From Xenophilus aerolatus (GTDB taxonomy: Bacteria; Pseudomonadota; Gammaproteobacteria; Burkholderiales; Burkholderiaceae_C), in the NCBI GenBank assembly GCA_030418545.1, contig QAIB01000004.1:186001-250000 (forward strand): a DNA stretch of 64,000 nucleotides. The letters are read 5' to 3'. The position numbers were made by a program, and so were the translations under genes. The notes beneath the pieces are model-generated. The model ran no database searches. It saw only the letters and a list, made by a program, of their open reading frames with translations, and was not told the DNA's origin. How positions within the stretch are numbered: the stretch's first letter is position 1; the number at the start of each line of letters is the position of its first letter. Of the stretch, positions 1 through 8,525 are shown in pieces.

Positions 1-1171
1 CCAGGTTGCGCATCAGCGCGCCGATGCCGAAGTCCCAGCGCGGCGCCTCGTGCGCATGCACGACGCGGTTGACCAGCGCGCCCAGCTCGGGCGCGGCGAT
101 GGTCACGCGATCGCCCACCACATGCGTGAAGCCCTGGCCGGGGCCGTGGCGGTCCTGCGTCGGCGCGAACATGGTGCCCAGGAAGAGCATCAGCCCGTCG
201 GGGTAGGCATGGTGCGGGCCGATGGCCTGGGCCGCGAGGTCCAGCGGGTCGCGGCTGATCTTCGCGAGCGAGCTGCTGCCCTCCATCACGAAGCCTTCGG
301 GGCCCTCGACCTTCAGGGCCACGGTGATGCGGCGCACGTCGTCGATGCCGAAGTGCGCGTCGAACAGCCGCACGAAGGGGCCGATGGCGCAGGAGGCGTT
401 GTTGTCCTTGGCCTTGCCCAGCAGCAGCGCGCTGCGGCCCTCGATGTCGCGCAGGTTGACGTCGTTGCCCAGCGCGGCACCGACCACGCGGCCGCGGCTG
501 TCGATGGCGAGCACGACCTCGGGCTCGGGGTTGTTCCACACCGACTTGGCCAGGATGCCGACGTCGGCGCCGGTGCCCACCGCCGCGAGCACCGGCGCCT
601 TGGTGAAGATCTCCGCGTCGGGCCCGATGCCGACCTCGAGGTACTGCGACCAGGCGTTCTGCGCGATCAGCAGCTCCTTGACCTTGGCCGCCTGCGCCGA
701 GCCGGGCACGATGCCCGCGAGGTTGTCGCCCAGCACCTGCGAGAGGCCGGTGCGGATCGCCTCCGCCTTGCTCGCATCGCCGCGTGCCTGTTCCTCGATC
801 ACGCGTTCGAGCAGGCTCGCGACAAAGGTGACGCCGCTCGCCTTGACGGCCTGCAGGTCGCAGGGCGCGAGCAGCCAGGGCTGCGCGTCGTCGCGCGCCG
901 TGGCGTCGCTGTTGCGCAGCACCTCGGCCAGCGACGCGATGCGCGGCGCCTCGCCGGCGTCCAGCAGGCGCCGCACCGCGGCGGCTGCATCGTCCTGCTC
1001 GAACAGCTCGCTGGCGGTGGGCGCCAGGGCCGACAGCTCGTGCAACGCATCGCCGCGCACCGCCACCAGCACCGGGCCGACGCCGGGTTGCCAGAGCCGC
1101 CCCACGAGCAATGCGCGCTCGGCGTCCTGCGGCAGGCTGTGGATGGGGTCGAGGGGCATGGGCGAGGTCAT
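1..1171 (-). CDS. FAH-family hydrolase/dehydratase, AraD1-like, 3' end cut by window edge
   Basis: About 390 codons are visible; the C-terminus lies beyond the left edge. After a variable N-terminal half comes a fumarylacetoacetate hydrolase core. It contains NNPEPEVVLAIDSRG near residue 210 (the E-x-E pair is the usual metal-binding signature) and GNDVNLRDIEGRSALLLGKA just after it. FAH-fold enzymes act on 2-keto or beta-diketo acids with a divalent metal. The long two-part form resembles the AraD1 group of sugar-acid dehydratases. The start is the ATG at 1171 (MTSPMPLDP); an in-frame ATG at 1159 is an alternative. It is on the same strand as the molybdenum hydroxylase genes but separated from them by 126 bases holding a dispersed repeat, so it may belong to another operon to the left. 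The substrate cannot be read from sequence. Confidence 0.82.
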   Translation of the reverse strand, partial: MTSPMPLDPIHSLPQDAERALLVGRLWQPGVGPVLVAVRGDALHELSALAPTASELFEQDDAAAAVRRLLDAGEAPRIASLAEVLRNSDATARDDAQPWLLAPCDLQAVKASGVTFVASLLERVIEEQARGDASKAEAIRTGLSQVLGDNLAGIVPGSAQAAKVKELLIAQNAWSQYLEVGIGPDAEIFTKAPVLAAVGTGADVGILAKSVWNNPEPEVVLAIDSRGRVVGAALGNDVNLRDIEGRSALLLGKAKDNNASCAIGPFVRLFDAHFGIDDVRRITVALKVEGPEGFVMEGSSSLAKISRDPLDLAAQAIGPHHAYPDGLMLFLGTMFAPTQDRHGPGQGFTHVVGDRVTIAAPELGALVNRVVHAHEAPRWDFGIGALMRNL

Positions 1172-1230
1172 CGGGGTCTCCGTGGCGGATGAGGGCCAGA
1201 GTGTCGCCGCAGCTTCCCCGCCCCGAATCA

Positions 1231-1287
1231 CTATCGAATTGATAGCTGCTTGCGCAGATGGGCCGGGCGCTGCAGGCCGATCTGGTT
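1231..1287 (+). repeat. Dispersed repeat, ATAGCT...GGGCGCTG family (copy 1)
   Basis: The copy has an inverted repeat (CTATCgaattGATAG), then GCTGCTTGCGC, then GGGCGCTGCAGGCCGAT. The same layout recurs at 35837, 43807 (inverted), 45762 (inverted) and 55437. It fills the gap between the FAH gene and the molybdopterin subunit gene. Confidence 0.75.
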
Positions 1288-1297
1288 CGGAGCTTCG

Positions 1298-4200
1298 TCA
1301 GCGTGCGGGTGCGCCGTGCCCCGGCGCCGCACGCAGGCGGGCGACCTGCGCCGGCAGATCGGTCCAGGGCGAGGCCTGCGGCGCGAAGCGCGCGCGCATG
1401 TAGCCGGCCAGTTCGGCGATCTGCGCGTCGCTCAGCGCCTCGCGGAAGGCGGGCATGAAGCCGAGGTCCTTCGCTGCCGGTTCGCGCACGCCGTCGAGGA
1501 TGGTGCGGATGAGGTTGTCGGGCCGGTCGCTCACCAACTGGCTGTTGAGGGCCAGCGGCGTGTTCACGCCCAGCAGCGTCGGGCCATCGCCATCGTGGTG
1601 GCAGGCGGCGCAGGCCATCTCGAACATGCGCTGCGGCGCGCCGAGCAGTTGGTCCTGCCGCGCCGCGGCGGCCTGCACCACGGCCTGCGCCTGCTGCTGC
1701 GGATCGGGCGCCGGCGCGGGGTTGAAGGACGCGAGGTAGGTGGCCATGGCGCGGATGTCGGCATCGGACACCTGCTGCAGTTCGCGCACCACCTCCGCCA
1801 TCGGCCCGCCCGCGACGCCGTGCCGCGGCGAGTGGCCGTGGCGCAGATAGGCGTACAGCGCATCCGCATCCCAGGCCACGGGCGACTTCGACAGCGACGT
1901 GAGCGCGGGCGCTTCCCAGCCGTCGATGGTGGCGCCGGCCAGGAAGGCGCTGCCCACCTGTTCCGCGCCCAGCGCGTTGCGCGGCGTGTGGCAGGCGCCG
2001 CAGTGGCCCAGGCCGTTGACGAGGTAGGCGCCCCGATTCCACTCGGCGCTCTGCGTTGCAACGGGCGCATACGGCGCCGCGTCGTGGAACAAGGCGTTCC
2101 AGCCCGCCATCAGGGGCCGCAGGTTGAAGGGGAAGCGCAGGTCGTTGGCCGGCAGGATGGCGGGCGAGCCGTCCTCTCTCGCCCCCGCCTTCACCGCGGG
2201 CAGCGACTGCAGGTAGGCGTACAGCGCCTGCAGGTCGTCGTCGCTGGTCTTGGCGAAGGCGGTGTACGGGAAGGCCGGGTAGAGGTGCCGGCCGTCGCGC
2301 GAGATGCCTTCGCGCATCGCACGCTGGAAGGCCGTGAAGGACCAGCGGCCCAGGCCCGTCTCGGGGTCGGGCGTGAGGTTGGTGGTGTACAGGGTGCCGA
2401 AGGGCGTTTCCATCGCCCGGCCGCCGGCATTGGGCGTGCCGCCGGGCGCGGTGTGGCACACGGCGCAATCGCCCAGCGCGGCGAGCTGGCGGCCGCGCTC
2501 GATCGTCTCGGCGCTGTAGGCCGGTGCACTGAACGAGACGGGCGCGATGGCCGGCCGCCAGCCGAGCAGGCCGGCGATGGCGCCGAGGCCGCCGAGGACC
2601 AGCGCGGCGCCCGTGGCCCACAGGCCCTTGCGGCGCGGCAAGGGCACACCGGCCGGCAGAACGCGCGCCGGCACCGGCTGCGGATGCGGCGCCTCGTCGC
2701 GCGTCGCGTCGCCGCCTGTGGGTGGCAGCGGATTCAGCGCGGCGCGCACCACCTCCGGTGTGAACGGCGGCGCGCGAAAGCGCACGCCCGTCGCGTCGAA
2801 GATCGCATTGGCGATCGCGGCCGTGCCAGGCACCGAGGCGGACTCGCCGGCGCCCAGCGGCGGTTCGCCGGGGCGTGGCATCTGCAGCACCTCGACGACC
2901 GGCACCTCGCGGAAGCTGAGAATCGGGTAGCTGCCCCATTCGCGATTCGCGACCACGCCCTGCGGCAGCACGCCGGGCAGTTGCTCCTTCGCAGCGGCGC
3001 CCGCGGGCGACGCGGGCGCGAACTGCACCTGCTCCTTCAGGGCTCGGCTGGTGGTCTGCAGCACGTTGCCGTGCACCTGGTGCTCGACGCCCGCCGGGTT
3101 GATGGTCAGGCCGGCATCGTGGCCCACCACCACGCGGCGCACGTGCACCTCGCCCGTCCTGCGATTGACCTCCACGTCGGCCACCCACGCAGCCCAGGCG
3201 GCGCCGAAGCCGGGCCACTTGCTGTGGATGTAGCGCGCATACGCGAATCCCTGTCCGAAAAGGATGTCGCCGCCCGACCCCAACCCGCCATCGGCGTTCT
3301 CCTGCGGCCCGGTGCGCATGCGCCAGCCCGCCTTCTGCGCGGTGGCTTGCACGAGCTCGATGGCGCGCGGGTCGTCGAGGTGCCGCAGGCGGAACTGCAC
3401 CGGGTCCACGCCCGCGGCGGTGGCCAGTTCGTCGATGAAGGACTCGTGCGCGAAGGAGTTGGGCAAGGCCGAGACGCCGCGCAGCCAGGAGGCGCGCACG
3501 ATCGGCGCCATGTCGTTGACCTTCACCCGCAGGTGCGCGTAGGCGTAGGGCGGGCGCGCGGTGCGGTCGCCCATCTCGTAGGCATGCGGCTGCGCATCGA
3601 CGGTGCCGGTGAGCAGCAGCGCCAGCGTGGGCGCGCCGTTGCTGGGGTAGGAGGTCTCGAAGTCGTAGGCGCCGATGCCACCCTCGGGCGACAGGGCGCC
3701 CGCCACCGTCATGAGCTGCGCCGTGCCCTTGGGCTCCCAGGCGTGCTCCTGCTCGCGCGTGAGCTGCACGCGCACGGGCGCGCCCACGGCACGGGCCAGC
3801 AGCGCCGCATCGGCCGCCACGTCGTCGGCACCGTTGCGGCCGTAGCAGCCGGCGGCCTCCATGCGCACGACGTCGACGTCGATGTCCTGCACGCCCATGA
3901 GCTTCGCGAGGTCGGCCCGCAGGACATGCGGGTTCTGAGATCCCGCCCAAACGCGCAAGCGCGCGCCCCCACGCTCCCCCGCTTCGCGCGGTCCGCTGCC
4001 CCCCGAGGGGGCGCTCGCCCCTGGCCCCGGCACAGCCGGGGCGGCCGATCCTGCGGATCGGGGGCTCGGCGCAGTTGGCTCCTCCAGCCACTGCGCGACG
4101 GCGCAGGAGGGGCCGATGGAGGCATGCAGCTGGTACGGCCACAGGTAGGTGCGGCGCATCGCGTCGCCCGCACCGGCCAGGGCCGCATCGACGTTGCCCT

Positions 4201-5164
4201 CGTCCACCAGCAGCCGCTGCGTGGCGGGGTTGTCGCGGATGGCCTGCGCCACCTTGTCGGGGTGGTCCAGGTCGGGCATGCCGGGCCAGGACTTCCAGCG
4301 CACGCGCAGTTCGCGCATGGCCTGTTCGGCATGCTCCTCGCGCTCGGCGACGATGCCGACGAAGTCGCGGATCACGACCACCGCGCGGATGCCGGGCACG
4401 TGCGCGATGGACGACTCGTCCACCGACTCGAGCGTGTTGCCGACGAAGTCGCCATGGTCGGCGCCCGCGTAGGGCGGCCGCACCACGCGCCCGTGCAGCA
4501 TGCCGGGCAGGCGCATGTCGTGCACGAACACCAGCTCGCCGGCCAGCTTGGCCGGGATGTCGACGCGCGGCTGCGGCGTGCCGACGAGGCGGTAGTCCTC
4601 GGCGCGCTTGACCTGCGCCGCGGTGTCGAGCGTCAGCACCGTGCGCTGGCCGGCCACCAGCGCGCTCGTCGGCAGCCGCGCCTCGCCATGGTGGACGATG
4701 CCGCCCTCGATGCGCAGCGCGGCCGCCGCGACGCCCAGGCGCTCGGCCGCGCGCGCGAGCAGCCAGGCGCGCGCCTGCGCGGCCGCCAGCCGCAGCGGCT
4801 GCGCGTGGATCTGGATCGAGGCGCTGGCGATGGTCGCGCCCTGGTTGGGCGCTCGTGCCGTGTCGCCCAGCACCATGCAGACGGCATCGAGCGGCGCGTC
4901 GAGCTCCTCGGCCACGATCTGCGCCAGCGCGGTGCCGATGCCGGTGCCCAGGTCGACGTGGCCGTTCAAGGCCGTGATGCTGCCGTCGTCCCACAGCGCG
5001 AGCAGCACCTCGTCGCCCTCGAGCGGGTTGCCCGGCACCGCGGCCGGCTGGCCCTTGACGGGCGGCGGTGCGGGCGGGGTGGGCCGCACGACGACCAGCA
5101 CGCCCTCGGCGGCCAGGAAGTCGGCCCGGCTGCGCGGCTGGCTGGCACGCAGGGGTGGACTCAT
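1298..5164 (-). CDS. nicB: Molybdopterin subunit of nicotinate dehydrogenase-type hydroxylase, fused to triheme cytochrome c
   Basis: This 1288-residue protein has two parts. Residues 1 to about 830 are a xanthine-dehydrogenase-family molybdopterin-binding region, with GHVDLGTGIGTALAQIVAEE, GRNGADDVAADAALLARAVG and SWLRGVSALPNSFAHESFID. Then comes one membrane segment (about 845-865), followed by a cytochrome c region with three haem sites: CAVCH (about 900), CGACH (about 1053) and CAACH (about 1183). This architecture and length match NicB of the aerobic nicotinate pathway, where electrons leave through cytochrome c instead of an FAD subunit; isoquinoline 1-oxidoreductase is a relative. The ATG at 5164 overlaps the stop of the 2Fe-2S gene (ATGA). 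Residues about 361-407 are a Pro/Ala/Gly/Ser-rich insert encoded by a dispersed repeat. Nicotinate as substrate is inferred from the neighbours. Confidence 0.88.
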   Translation of the reverse strand: MSPPLRASQPRSRADFLAAEGVLVVVRPTPPAPPPVKGQPAAVPGNPLEGDEVLLALWDDGSITALNGHVDLGTGIGTALAQIVAEELDAPLDAVCMVLGDTARAPNQGATIASASIQIHAQPLRLAAAQARAWLLARAAERLGVAAAALRIEGGIVHHGEARLPTSALVAGQRTVLTLDTAAQVKRAEDYRLVGTPQPRVDIPAKLAGELVFVHDMRLPGMLHGRVVRPPYAGADHGDFVGNTLESVDESSIAHVPGIRAVVVIRDFVGIVAEREEHAEQAMRELRVRWKSWPGMPDLDHPDKVAQAIRDNPATQRLLVDEGNVDAALAGAGDAMRRTYLWPYQLHASIGPSCAVAQWLEEPTAPSPRSAGSAAPAVPGPGASAPSGGSGPREAGERGGARLRVWAGSQNPHVLRADLAKLMGVQDIDVDVVRMEAAGCYGRNGADDVAADAALLARAVGAPVRVQLTREQEHAWEPKGTAQLMTVAGALSPEGGIGAYDFETSYPSNGAPTLALLLTGTVDAQPHAYEMGDRTARPPYAYAHLRVKVNDMAPIVRASWLRGVSALPNSFAHESFIDELATAAGVDPVQFRLRHLDDPRAIELVQATAQKAGWRMRTGPQENADGGLGSGGDILFGQGFAYARYIHSKWPGFGAAWAAWVADVEVNRRTGEVHVRRVVVGHDAGLTINPAGVEHQVHGNVLQTTSRALKEQVQFAPASPAGAAAKEQLPGVLPQGVVANREWGSYPILSFREVPVVEVLQMPRPGEPPLGAGESASVPGTAAIANAIFDATGVRFRAPPFTPEVVRAALNPLPPTGGDATRDEAPHPQPVPARVLPAGVPLPRRKGLWATGAALVLGGLGAIAGLLGWRPAIAPVSFSAPAYSAETIERGRQLAALGDCAVCHTAPGGTPNAGGRAMETPFGTLYTTNLTPDPETGLGRWSFTAFQRAMREGISRDGRHLYPAFPYTAFAKTSDDDLQALYAYLQSLPAVKAGAREDGSPAILPANDLRFPFNLRPLMAGWNALFHDAAPYAPVATQSAEWNRGAYLVNGLGHCGACHTPRNALGAEQVGSAFLAGATIDGWEAPALTSLSKSPVAWDADALYAYLRHGHSPRHGVAGGPMAEVVRELQQVSDADIRAMATYLASFNPAPAPDPQQQAQAVVQAAAARQDQLLGAPQRMFEMACAACHHDGDGPTLLGVNTPLALNSQLVSDRPDNLIRTILDGVREPAAKDLGFMPAFREALSDAQIAELAGYMRARFAPQASPWTDLPAQVARLRAAPGHGAPAR
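3942..4078 (-). repeat. GC-rich dispersed repeat inserted in frame in the nicB-like gene
   Basis: The stretch contains CCGCTGCCCCCCGAGGGGGC, GGCCCCGGCACAGCCGGGGC and GCCGATCCTGCGGATCGG hairpins, and is unlike the flanking coding sequence. Related hairpin-rich repeats occur between genes at 7650, 11481 and 39901. Here it is translated as a low-complexity linker (APSPRSAGSAAPAVPGPGAS) between QWLEE and LRVWAGSQNPH. Those two segments should be adjacent in the family, because the second is the usual W-x-G-x-QNP strand. Confidence 0.7.
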
Positions 5165-5691
5165 GCCGACGCGAGGCGCGCGGCGGCGTCTTCCACGGCG
5201 CGCAGGATCTCGATGTGGGTGCCGCAACGGCACAGGTTGCCCGACAGCTCGGCGCGGATGCGCGCCGGTGTAGCCCGCGCTTCACGGGCCAGCAGCGCTG
5301 CGGCCTGCATCACCATGCCGTTCAGGCAATAGCCGCACTGCGCCGCCTGGGCCCGTTCGAAGGCCTGTTGCACGGGATGGAAATCGTGGCGCGATCCCAG
5401 CCCTTCGAGCGTGGTGATGCGGCGGCCGGCGACGCCGTGCGCCGGAATCACGCAGGCCCGGGCGGCGACGCCGTCCACGTGCACCGTGCAGGCGCCGCAC
5501 TGGCCCAGGCCGCAGCCGTACTTGGGGCCGTTGAGGCCCAGGTCGTTGCGCAGCACGTGCAGCAGCGTGGCTTCGCGAGGCGCGGGTATCGACACCGCAC
5601 GGCCGTTCACCTCGAGCGCCAGCAGGGGCCCGAGCTTGTCGGCGGACGCCAGCGGCGGCGCCTGCACCCGGCTAGCGTCGCAGCTGCCCAT
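5161..5691 (-). CDS. nicA: [2Fe-2S] subunit of the molybdenum hydroxylase (NicA type)
   Basis: This 176-residue two-cluster iron-sulfur subunit passes electrons from the molybdenum centre to the cytochrome part of its partner. The plant-type ferredoxin cluster is seen in GPKYGCGLGQCGACTVHVDG (about residues 57-76). The second, helical-domain cluster is seen in AQCGYCLNGM and LSGNLCRCGTH. The extra ~25 N-terminal residues before LLALEVNGRAV are not typical. The ATG at 5691 lies 20 bases inside the upstream gene, and a GTG at 5667, just after that gene's stop, would give a shorter protein. It ends in a 4-base overlap with the molybdopterin subunit gene, so the two are translationally coupled. 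Confidence 0.9.
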   Translation of the reverse strand: MGSCDASRVQAPPLASADKLGPLLALEVNGRAVSIPAPREATLLHVLRNDLGLNGPKYGCGLGQCGACTVHVDGVAARACVIPAHGVAGRRITTLEGLGSRHDFHPVQQAFERAQAAQCGYCLNGMVMQAAALLAREARATPARIRAELSGNLCRCGTHIEILRAVEDAAARLASA

Positions 5692-6832
5692 CGCCGGTGT
5701 ACATCTCCAGGTCGACGAAGGTCGAGCCGTTGTGGTTGCGCGCGCTGTATTCGACCGGGAACTCGCCGAAGCTGGTGCGCCCGATGCTCTCCAGCCCGGC
5801 GATGAAGCTGTCGCGGGTGAGCGCCGGGCCGCCGCGCCGCAGGCCCTCGGCCATCACGCGGCCGACGATGTAGCCTTCGAGCGCCGTGTAGCTGTCGATC
5901 TTCTGGCCGAAGGCCGCGCGGTCGCGCTGGTAGTCGGCCACGATCGGGACGCGCAGCGCCTGCGGCGGCGGCACGATGCTGGCCGTGACCAGGCCGGCGA
6001 GCTTGCCTTCGAGCCGCTGGGCCGAACCCTTGGCGTCGGTGATGCCCACCGACAGCGTGTAGAGCTGGGCGCCGGAGCCGCTCGCGCGGTAGTCGCGGAT
6101 GAAGACGTCGACCATGCGGCCGGCCATGATCATCACCACCGCCCCGGGCGATGCCGCCTTGAGGCCCGCCACCACGTCCTTGGCATCGGCCGCGGCAATG
6201 GCCATCGGCAGCTTCTGCACCACCTTGACCTTGTAGTCGGCCGCGAGCTGCTCGCAGGTCGCGAGGTTGGACTTGCCGAAGGCGCTGTCCTGGAACACCA
6301 CGGCGATCGACTGGATGCCGATGGTCGAGAGGTGGCTGATGATCTTGCGCAGTTCCAGGTCGTAGCCCGCCCGCACGTGGAACAGCAGCCGGTTGACGCT
6401 GGTGCGGAAGGACGTGGTGCCCACCAGCGGCGCGAACATGGGCACGCCGGCCTTCTCGCACAGCGGCATCGCCGCCACCAGGTTGCCGGTGGCGACATAG
6501 CCCGTGAGCGCGAAGACCTTGTCCTGCTCGATGAGGCGCGTGGTGTTGGCCGCCGTCTTCGCGGGCTCGTAGACGTCGTCGTACGAGACCAGTTCGACAC
6601 GCCGGCCATGCACGCCGCCCGCCTTGTTGAGCCGGTCGAAATACAGCTGGATGCCGGCGCGGTAGTCGATGCCGAAGTCCTGCGCGGGGCCGCTGAACAC
6701 GGCCGATTGCCCGAGCCGGACGACGCCGTCGGCGACACCGTTCTCGGCGCGGGCGCGGCGCAGCAGCGCCGGGCCGAAGGCGAGCGCGGCGGCGCCCGCG
6801 GCGAGCGTGCGCCGCCTGGAGAAATGGGTCAT
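5672..6832 (-). CDS. Liv-type ABC transporter substrate-binding protein
   Basis: This 386-residue periplasmic binding protein belongs to the branched-chain amino acid/amide group (Peripla_BP_6 type). The N-terminus SRRRTLAAGAAALAFGPALL is a twin-arginine-like signal. The mature part begins around ENGVADGVVRLGQSAVFSGP and has typical landmarks (LNKAGGVHGRRVELVSYDD, VFALTGYVATG). The start at 6832 (MTHFSRRR) was chosen because the signal peptide begins there. It sits 16 bases after the nicotinamidase-like gene and overlaps the 2Fe-2S subunit gene, which points to the hydroxylase substrate or a precursor as ligand. No permease accompanies it directly, so it may share the Liv transporter encoded at 7780-11409. 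Confidence 0.88.
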   Translation of the reverse strand: MTHFSRRRTLAAGAAALAFGPALLRRARAENGVADGVVRLGQSAVFSGPAQDFGIDYRAGIQLYFDRLNKAGGVHGRRVELVSYDDVYEPAKTAANTTRLIEQDKVFALTGYVATGNLVAAMPLCEKAGVPMFAPLVGTTSFRTSVNRLLFHVRAGYDLELRKIISHLSTIGIQSIAVVFQDSAFGKSNLATCEQLAADYKVKVVQKLPMAIAAADAKDVVAGLKAASPGAVVMIMAGRMVDVFIRDYRASGSGAQLYTLSVGITDAKGSAQRLEGKLAGLVTASIVPPPQALRVPIVADYQRDRAAFGQKIDSYTALEGYIVGRVMAEGLRRGGPALTRDSFIAGLESIGRTSFGEFPVEYSARNHNGSTFVDLEMYTGDGQLRR

Positions 6833-6848
6833 GGAATGTCGGCTTCTT

Positions 6849-7574
6849 TCAGGCGGTGGCGATGTCGCTGGACTGGATGCGCTTGACGCCCTTGGCCTGC
6901 ATGTCCTTCCAGGCCTTGGCCAGCGAGCCGTTGAGGTCGATGGCACGCGTGGCGTCCTCGATCACGTAGGCCTCGAAACCGGCCTTGCGTGCATCGAGCG
7001 CGGTCCAGGCGACGCAGAAGTCGGTGGCCAGCCCGGTGACGTACACGGTCTTGATGCCGCGCGCCTTGAGGTAGCCGGCCAGGCCGGTGACGGTCTTGCG
7101 GTCGGCCTCCTCGAAGGCGGAGTAACTGTCCACGCCCTTGTTGAAGCCCTTGCGGATGATGAGCTGCGCGGTGGGCAGCTTCAGGTCCTTGTGCAGCGCC
7201 GCGTCGTCGGTGCCCTGCACGCAGTGGTCGGGCCACAGCACCTGGTTGCCGTAGCCCAGCTTGATGCTGGAGAAGGGCTTCTGGCCCGCATGCGCGCTGG
7301 CGAAGGAGGCATGCCCGGGCGTGTGCCAGTCCTGCGTCACGACCACGTTGTCGAAGCTCTCGGCCAGCTTGTTGATGAGGGGCACCACCTCCGCCCCGCC
7401 CTTGACCGGCAGCGTGCCGCCATCGACGAAGCAGTTCTGGACATCGACCACGATGAGCGCGGCCTTGGGGCCGGGCTTGATCTTGCCGGCCGCCCACAGG
7501 GTGGGCGCGAGGCCGGCCGCGCCGAATGCGGCGGCGGCCTGAAGAAAGCTGCGGCGAGGAAATCCGTTCGTCAT
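6849..7574 (-). CDS. Tat-exported nicotinamidase-like cysteine hydrolase
   Basis: This is a 241-residue isochorismatase/nicotinamidase-fold protein. The catalytic triad is visible as D in ALIVVDVQNCF, K in IIRKGFNKG and C in TGLATDFCV. The metal ligands fit DWHTPGHASF (D-x-H...H) as in PncA. The N-terminus PRRSFLQAAAAFGAAGLAP is a convincing twin-arginine signal peptide, so the enzyme should act in the periplasm. PncA enzymes are normally cytoplasmic. Its place between transporter genes and the nicotinate hydroxylase genes supports periplasmic hydrolysis of nicotinamide to nicotinate before uptake. The ATG at 7574 has GAAGGA about nine bases upstream; an upstream in-frame start near 7649 would read through the intergenic repeat and is unlikely. 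Confidence 0.9.
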   Translation of the reverse strand: MTNGFPRRSFLQAAAAFGAAGLAPTLWAAGKIKPGPKAALIVVDVQNCFVDGGTLPVKGGAEVVPLINKLAESFDNVVVTQDWHTPGHASFASAHAGQKPFSSIKLGYGNQVLWPDHCVQGTDDAALHKDLKLPTAQLIIRKGFNKGVDSYSAFEEADRKTVTGLAGYLKARGIKTVYVTGLATDFCVAWTALDARKAGFEAYVIEDATRAIDLNGSLAKAWKDMQAKGVKRIQSSDIATA

Positions 7575-7649
7575 GGCAAAGGTCCTTCGAGGTGGGAAGC
7601 TGGGTGCACATGCCGCCGCGCGATGCGCGAAGGCCGACTCGTCAAACAT

Positions 7650-7775
7650 TCAGGATGGTGCGCGCAGCGCGCCGGGCCCAGGAACACCGCTGAACCGGCT
7701 TTGCCGGGCCGCTGGTGTTGCCCCCTTGAGGGGGGATGCGAGCGACACGAAGTGCGCGAGAGTCGGGGGTGGGCC
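7650..7775 (-). repeat. GC-rich hairpin repeat between livF and the nicotinamidase-like gene
   Basis: It contains GGCTTTGCCGGGCCGCTGG and GCCCCCTTGAGGGGGG elements like those in the 11481 and 39901 copies, but is more diverged. It lies directly downstream of the livF stop on the minus strand, as the other two lie downstream of their genes. It fills most of the 205-base gap. Confidence 0.6.
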
Positions 7776-7779
7776 ATGT

Positions 7780-8508
7780 CTACACGCTCAGGTAGGCGCG
7801 TCGCACGTCCTCGTTGGCTGCCAGCTCGGCCATGCTGGCGGCATATCGGATCTGGCCCTTCTCGAGCACGTAGGCGCGGTCGGAGACCAGTTCGGCGAAG
7901 TGCATGTTCTGCTCCGACAGCAGGATCGACACACCTTGCGCCTTCAGTTCCAGGATCATGTTCGCCATCTGCTCGACGATGACGGGCGCCACGCCCTCGG
8001 AGGGTTCGTCGAGCAGCACCAGGTACGGGTTGCCCATCAGCGTTCGGGCCACGGTGAGCATCTGCTGCTCGCCACCGCTCATGCGGCCGCCCGGGCGGTG
8101 GGGCATCTCGCCGAGGTTGGGGAAGAGCTTGAACAGCTTCTCGGGCGTCCACAGCGGCGCGGCGCCGCCGTCGGCCCATTGGCGGCCGGCCTGGCGGCCC
8201 ACCTCGAGGTTCTCCATGACGGTGAGGTCGGTGAACACGCGCCGGTCCTCGGGCACGAAGCCCAGGCCCAGGCGCGCCGCATGGTGCGGCTCGGTCTTCG
8301 AGATGTCGTTGCCCAGGAAGCGGATCGCGCCGCGCCGCTTGGCCAGCATGCCCATCAGCGCCTTGAGCGTGGTCGACTTGCCGGCGCCGTTGCGGCCCAT
8401 GAGCGCCACCACCTCGCCGCGCCGCACCTCCAGGTCGACGTCGTAGAGGATCTGCGCGGCGCCGTACCAGGCGCACAGGGATTTGGCTTCGAGGAGGACG
8501 TCGTTCAT
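7780..8508 (-). CDS. livF: Branched-chain-type ABC transporter ATP-binding protein LivF
   Basis: This 242-residue ABC ATPase of the LivF type has Walker A GRNGAGKSTT (about 39-48), signature RMSGGEQQML (about 141-150), Walker B YLVLLDEPSEG and a switch histidine region. The short form with WYGAAQILYDVDLEVRRGEV is typical of LivF. With LivG and the fused permease it forms one importer in the cytoplasmic membrane. The neighbouring catabolic genes suggest nicotinate, nicotinamide or a related ring compound as substrate rather than an amino acid, but specificity depends on the binding protein. Confidence 0.93.
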   Translation of the reverse strand: MNDVLLEAKSLCAWYGAAQILYDVDLEVRRGEVVALMGRNGAGKSTTLKALMGMLAKRRGAIRFLGNDISKTEPHHAARLGLGFVPEDRRVFTDLTVMENLEVGRQAGRQWADGGAAPLWTPEKLFKLFPNLGEMPHRPGGRMSGGEQQMLTVARTLMGNPYLVLLDEPSEGVAPVIVEQMANMILELKAQGVSILLSEQNMHFAELVSDRAYVLEKGQIRYAASMAELAANEDVRRAYLSV

Positions 8509-8525
8509 GCAATCGCCTTGGAGTC

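Noticed and set aside
1250-5332. 1360-residue plus-strand open frame
   Set aside because: It is antisense to the molybdopterin subunit gene. Its product is an Arg/His/Gly-rich low-complexity string without domains, typical of the reverse reading of high-GC genes.
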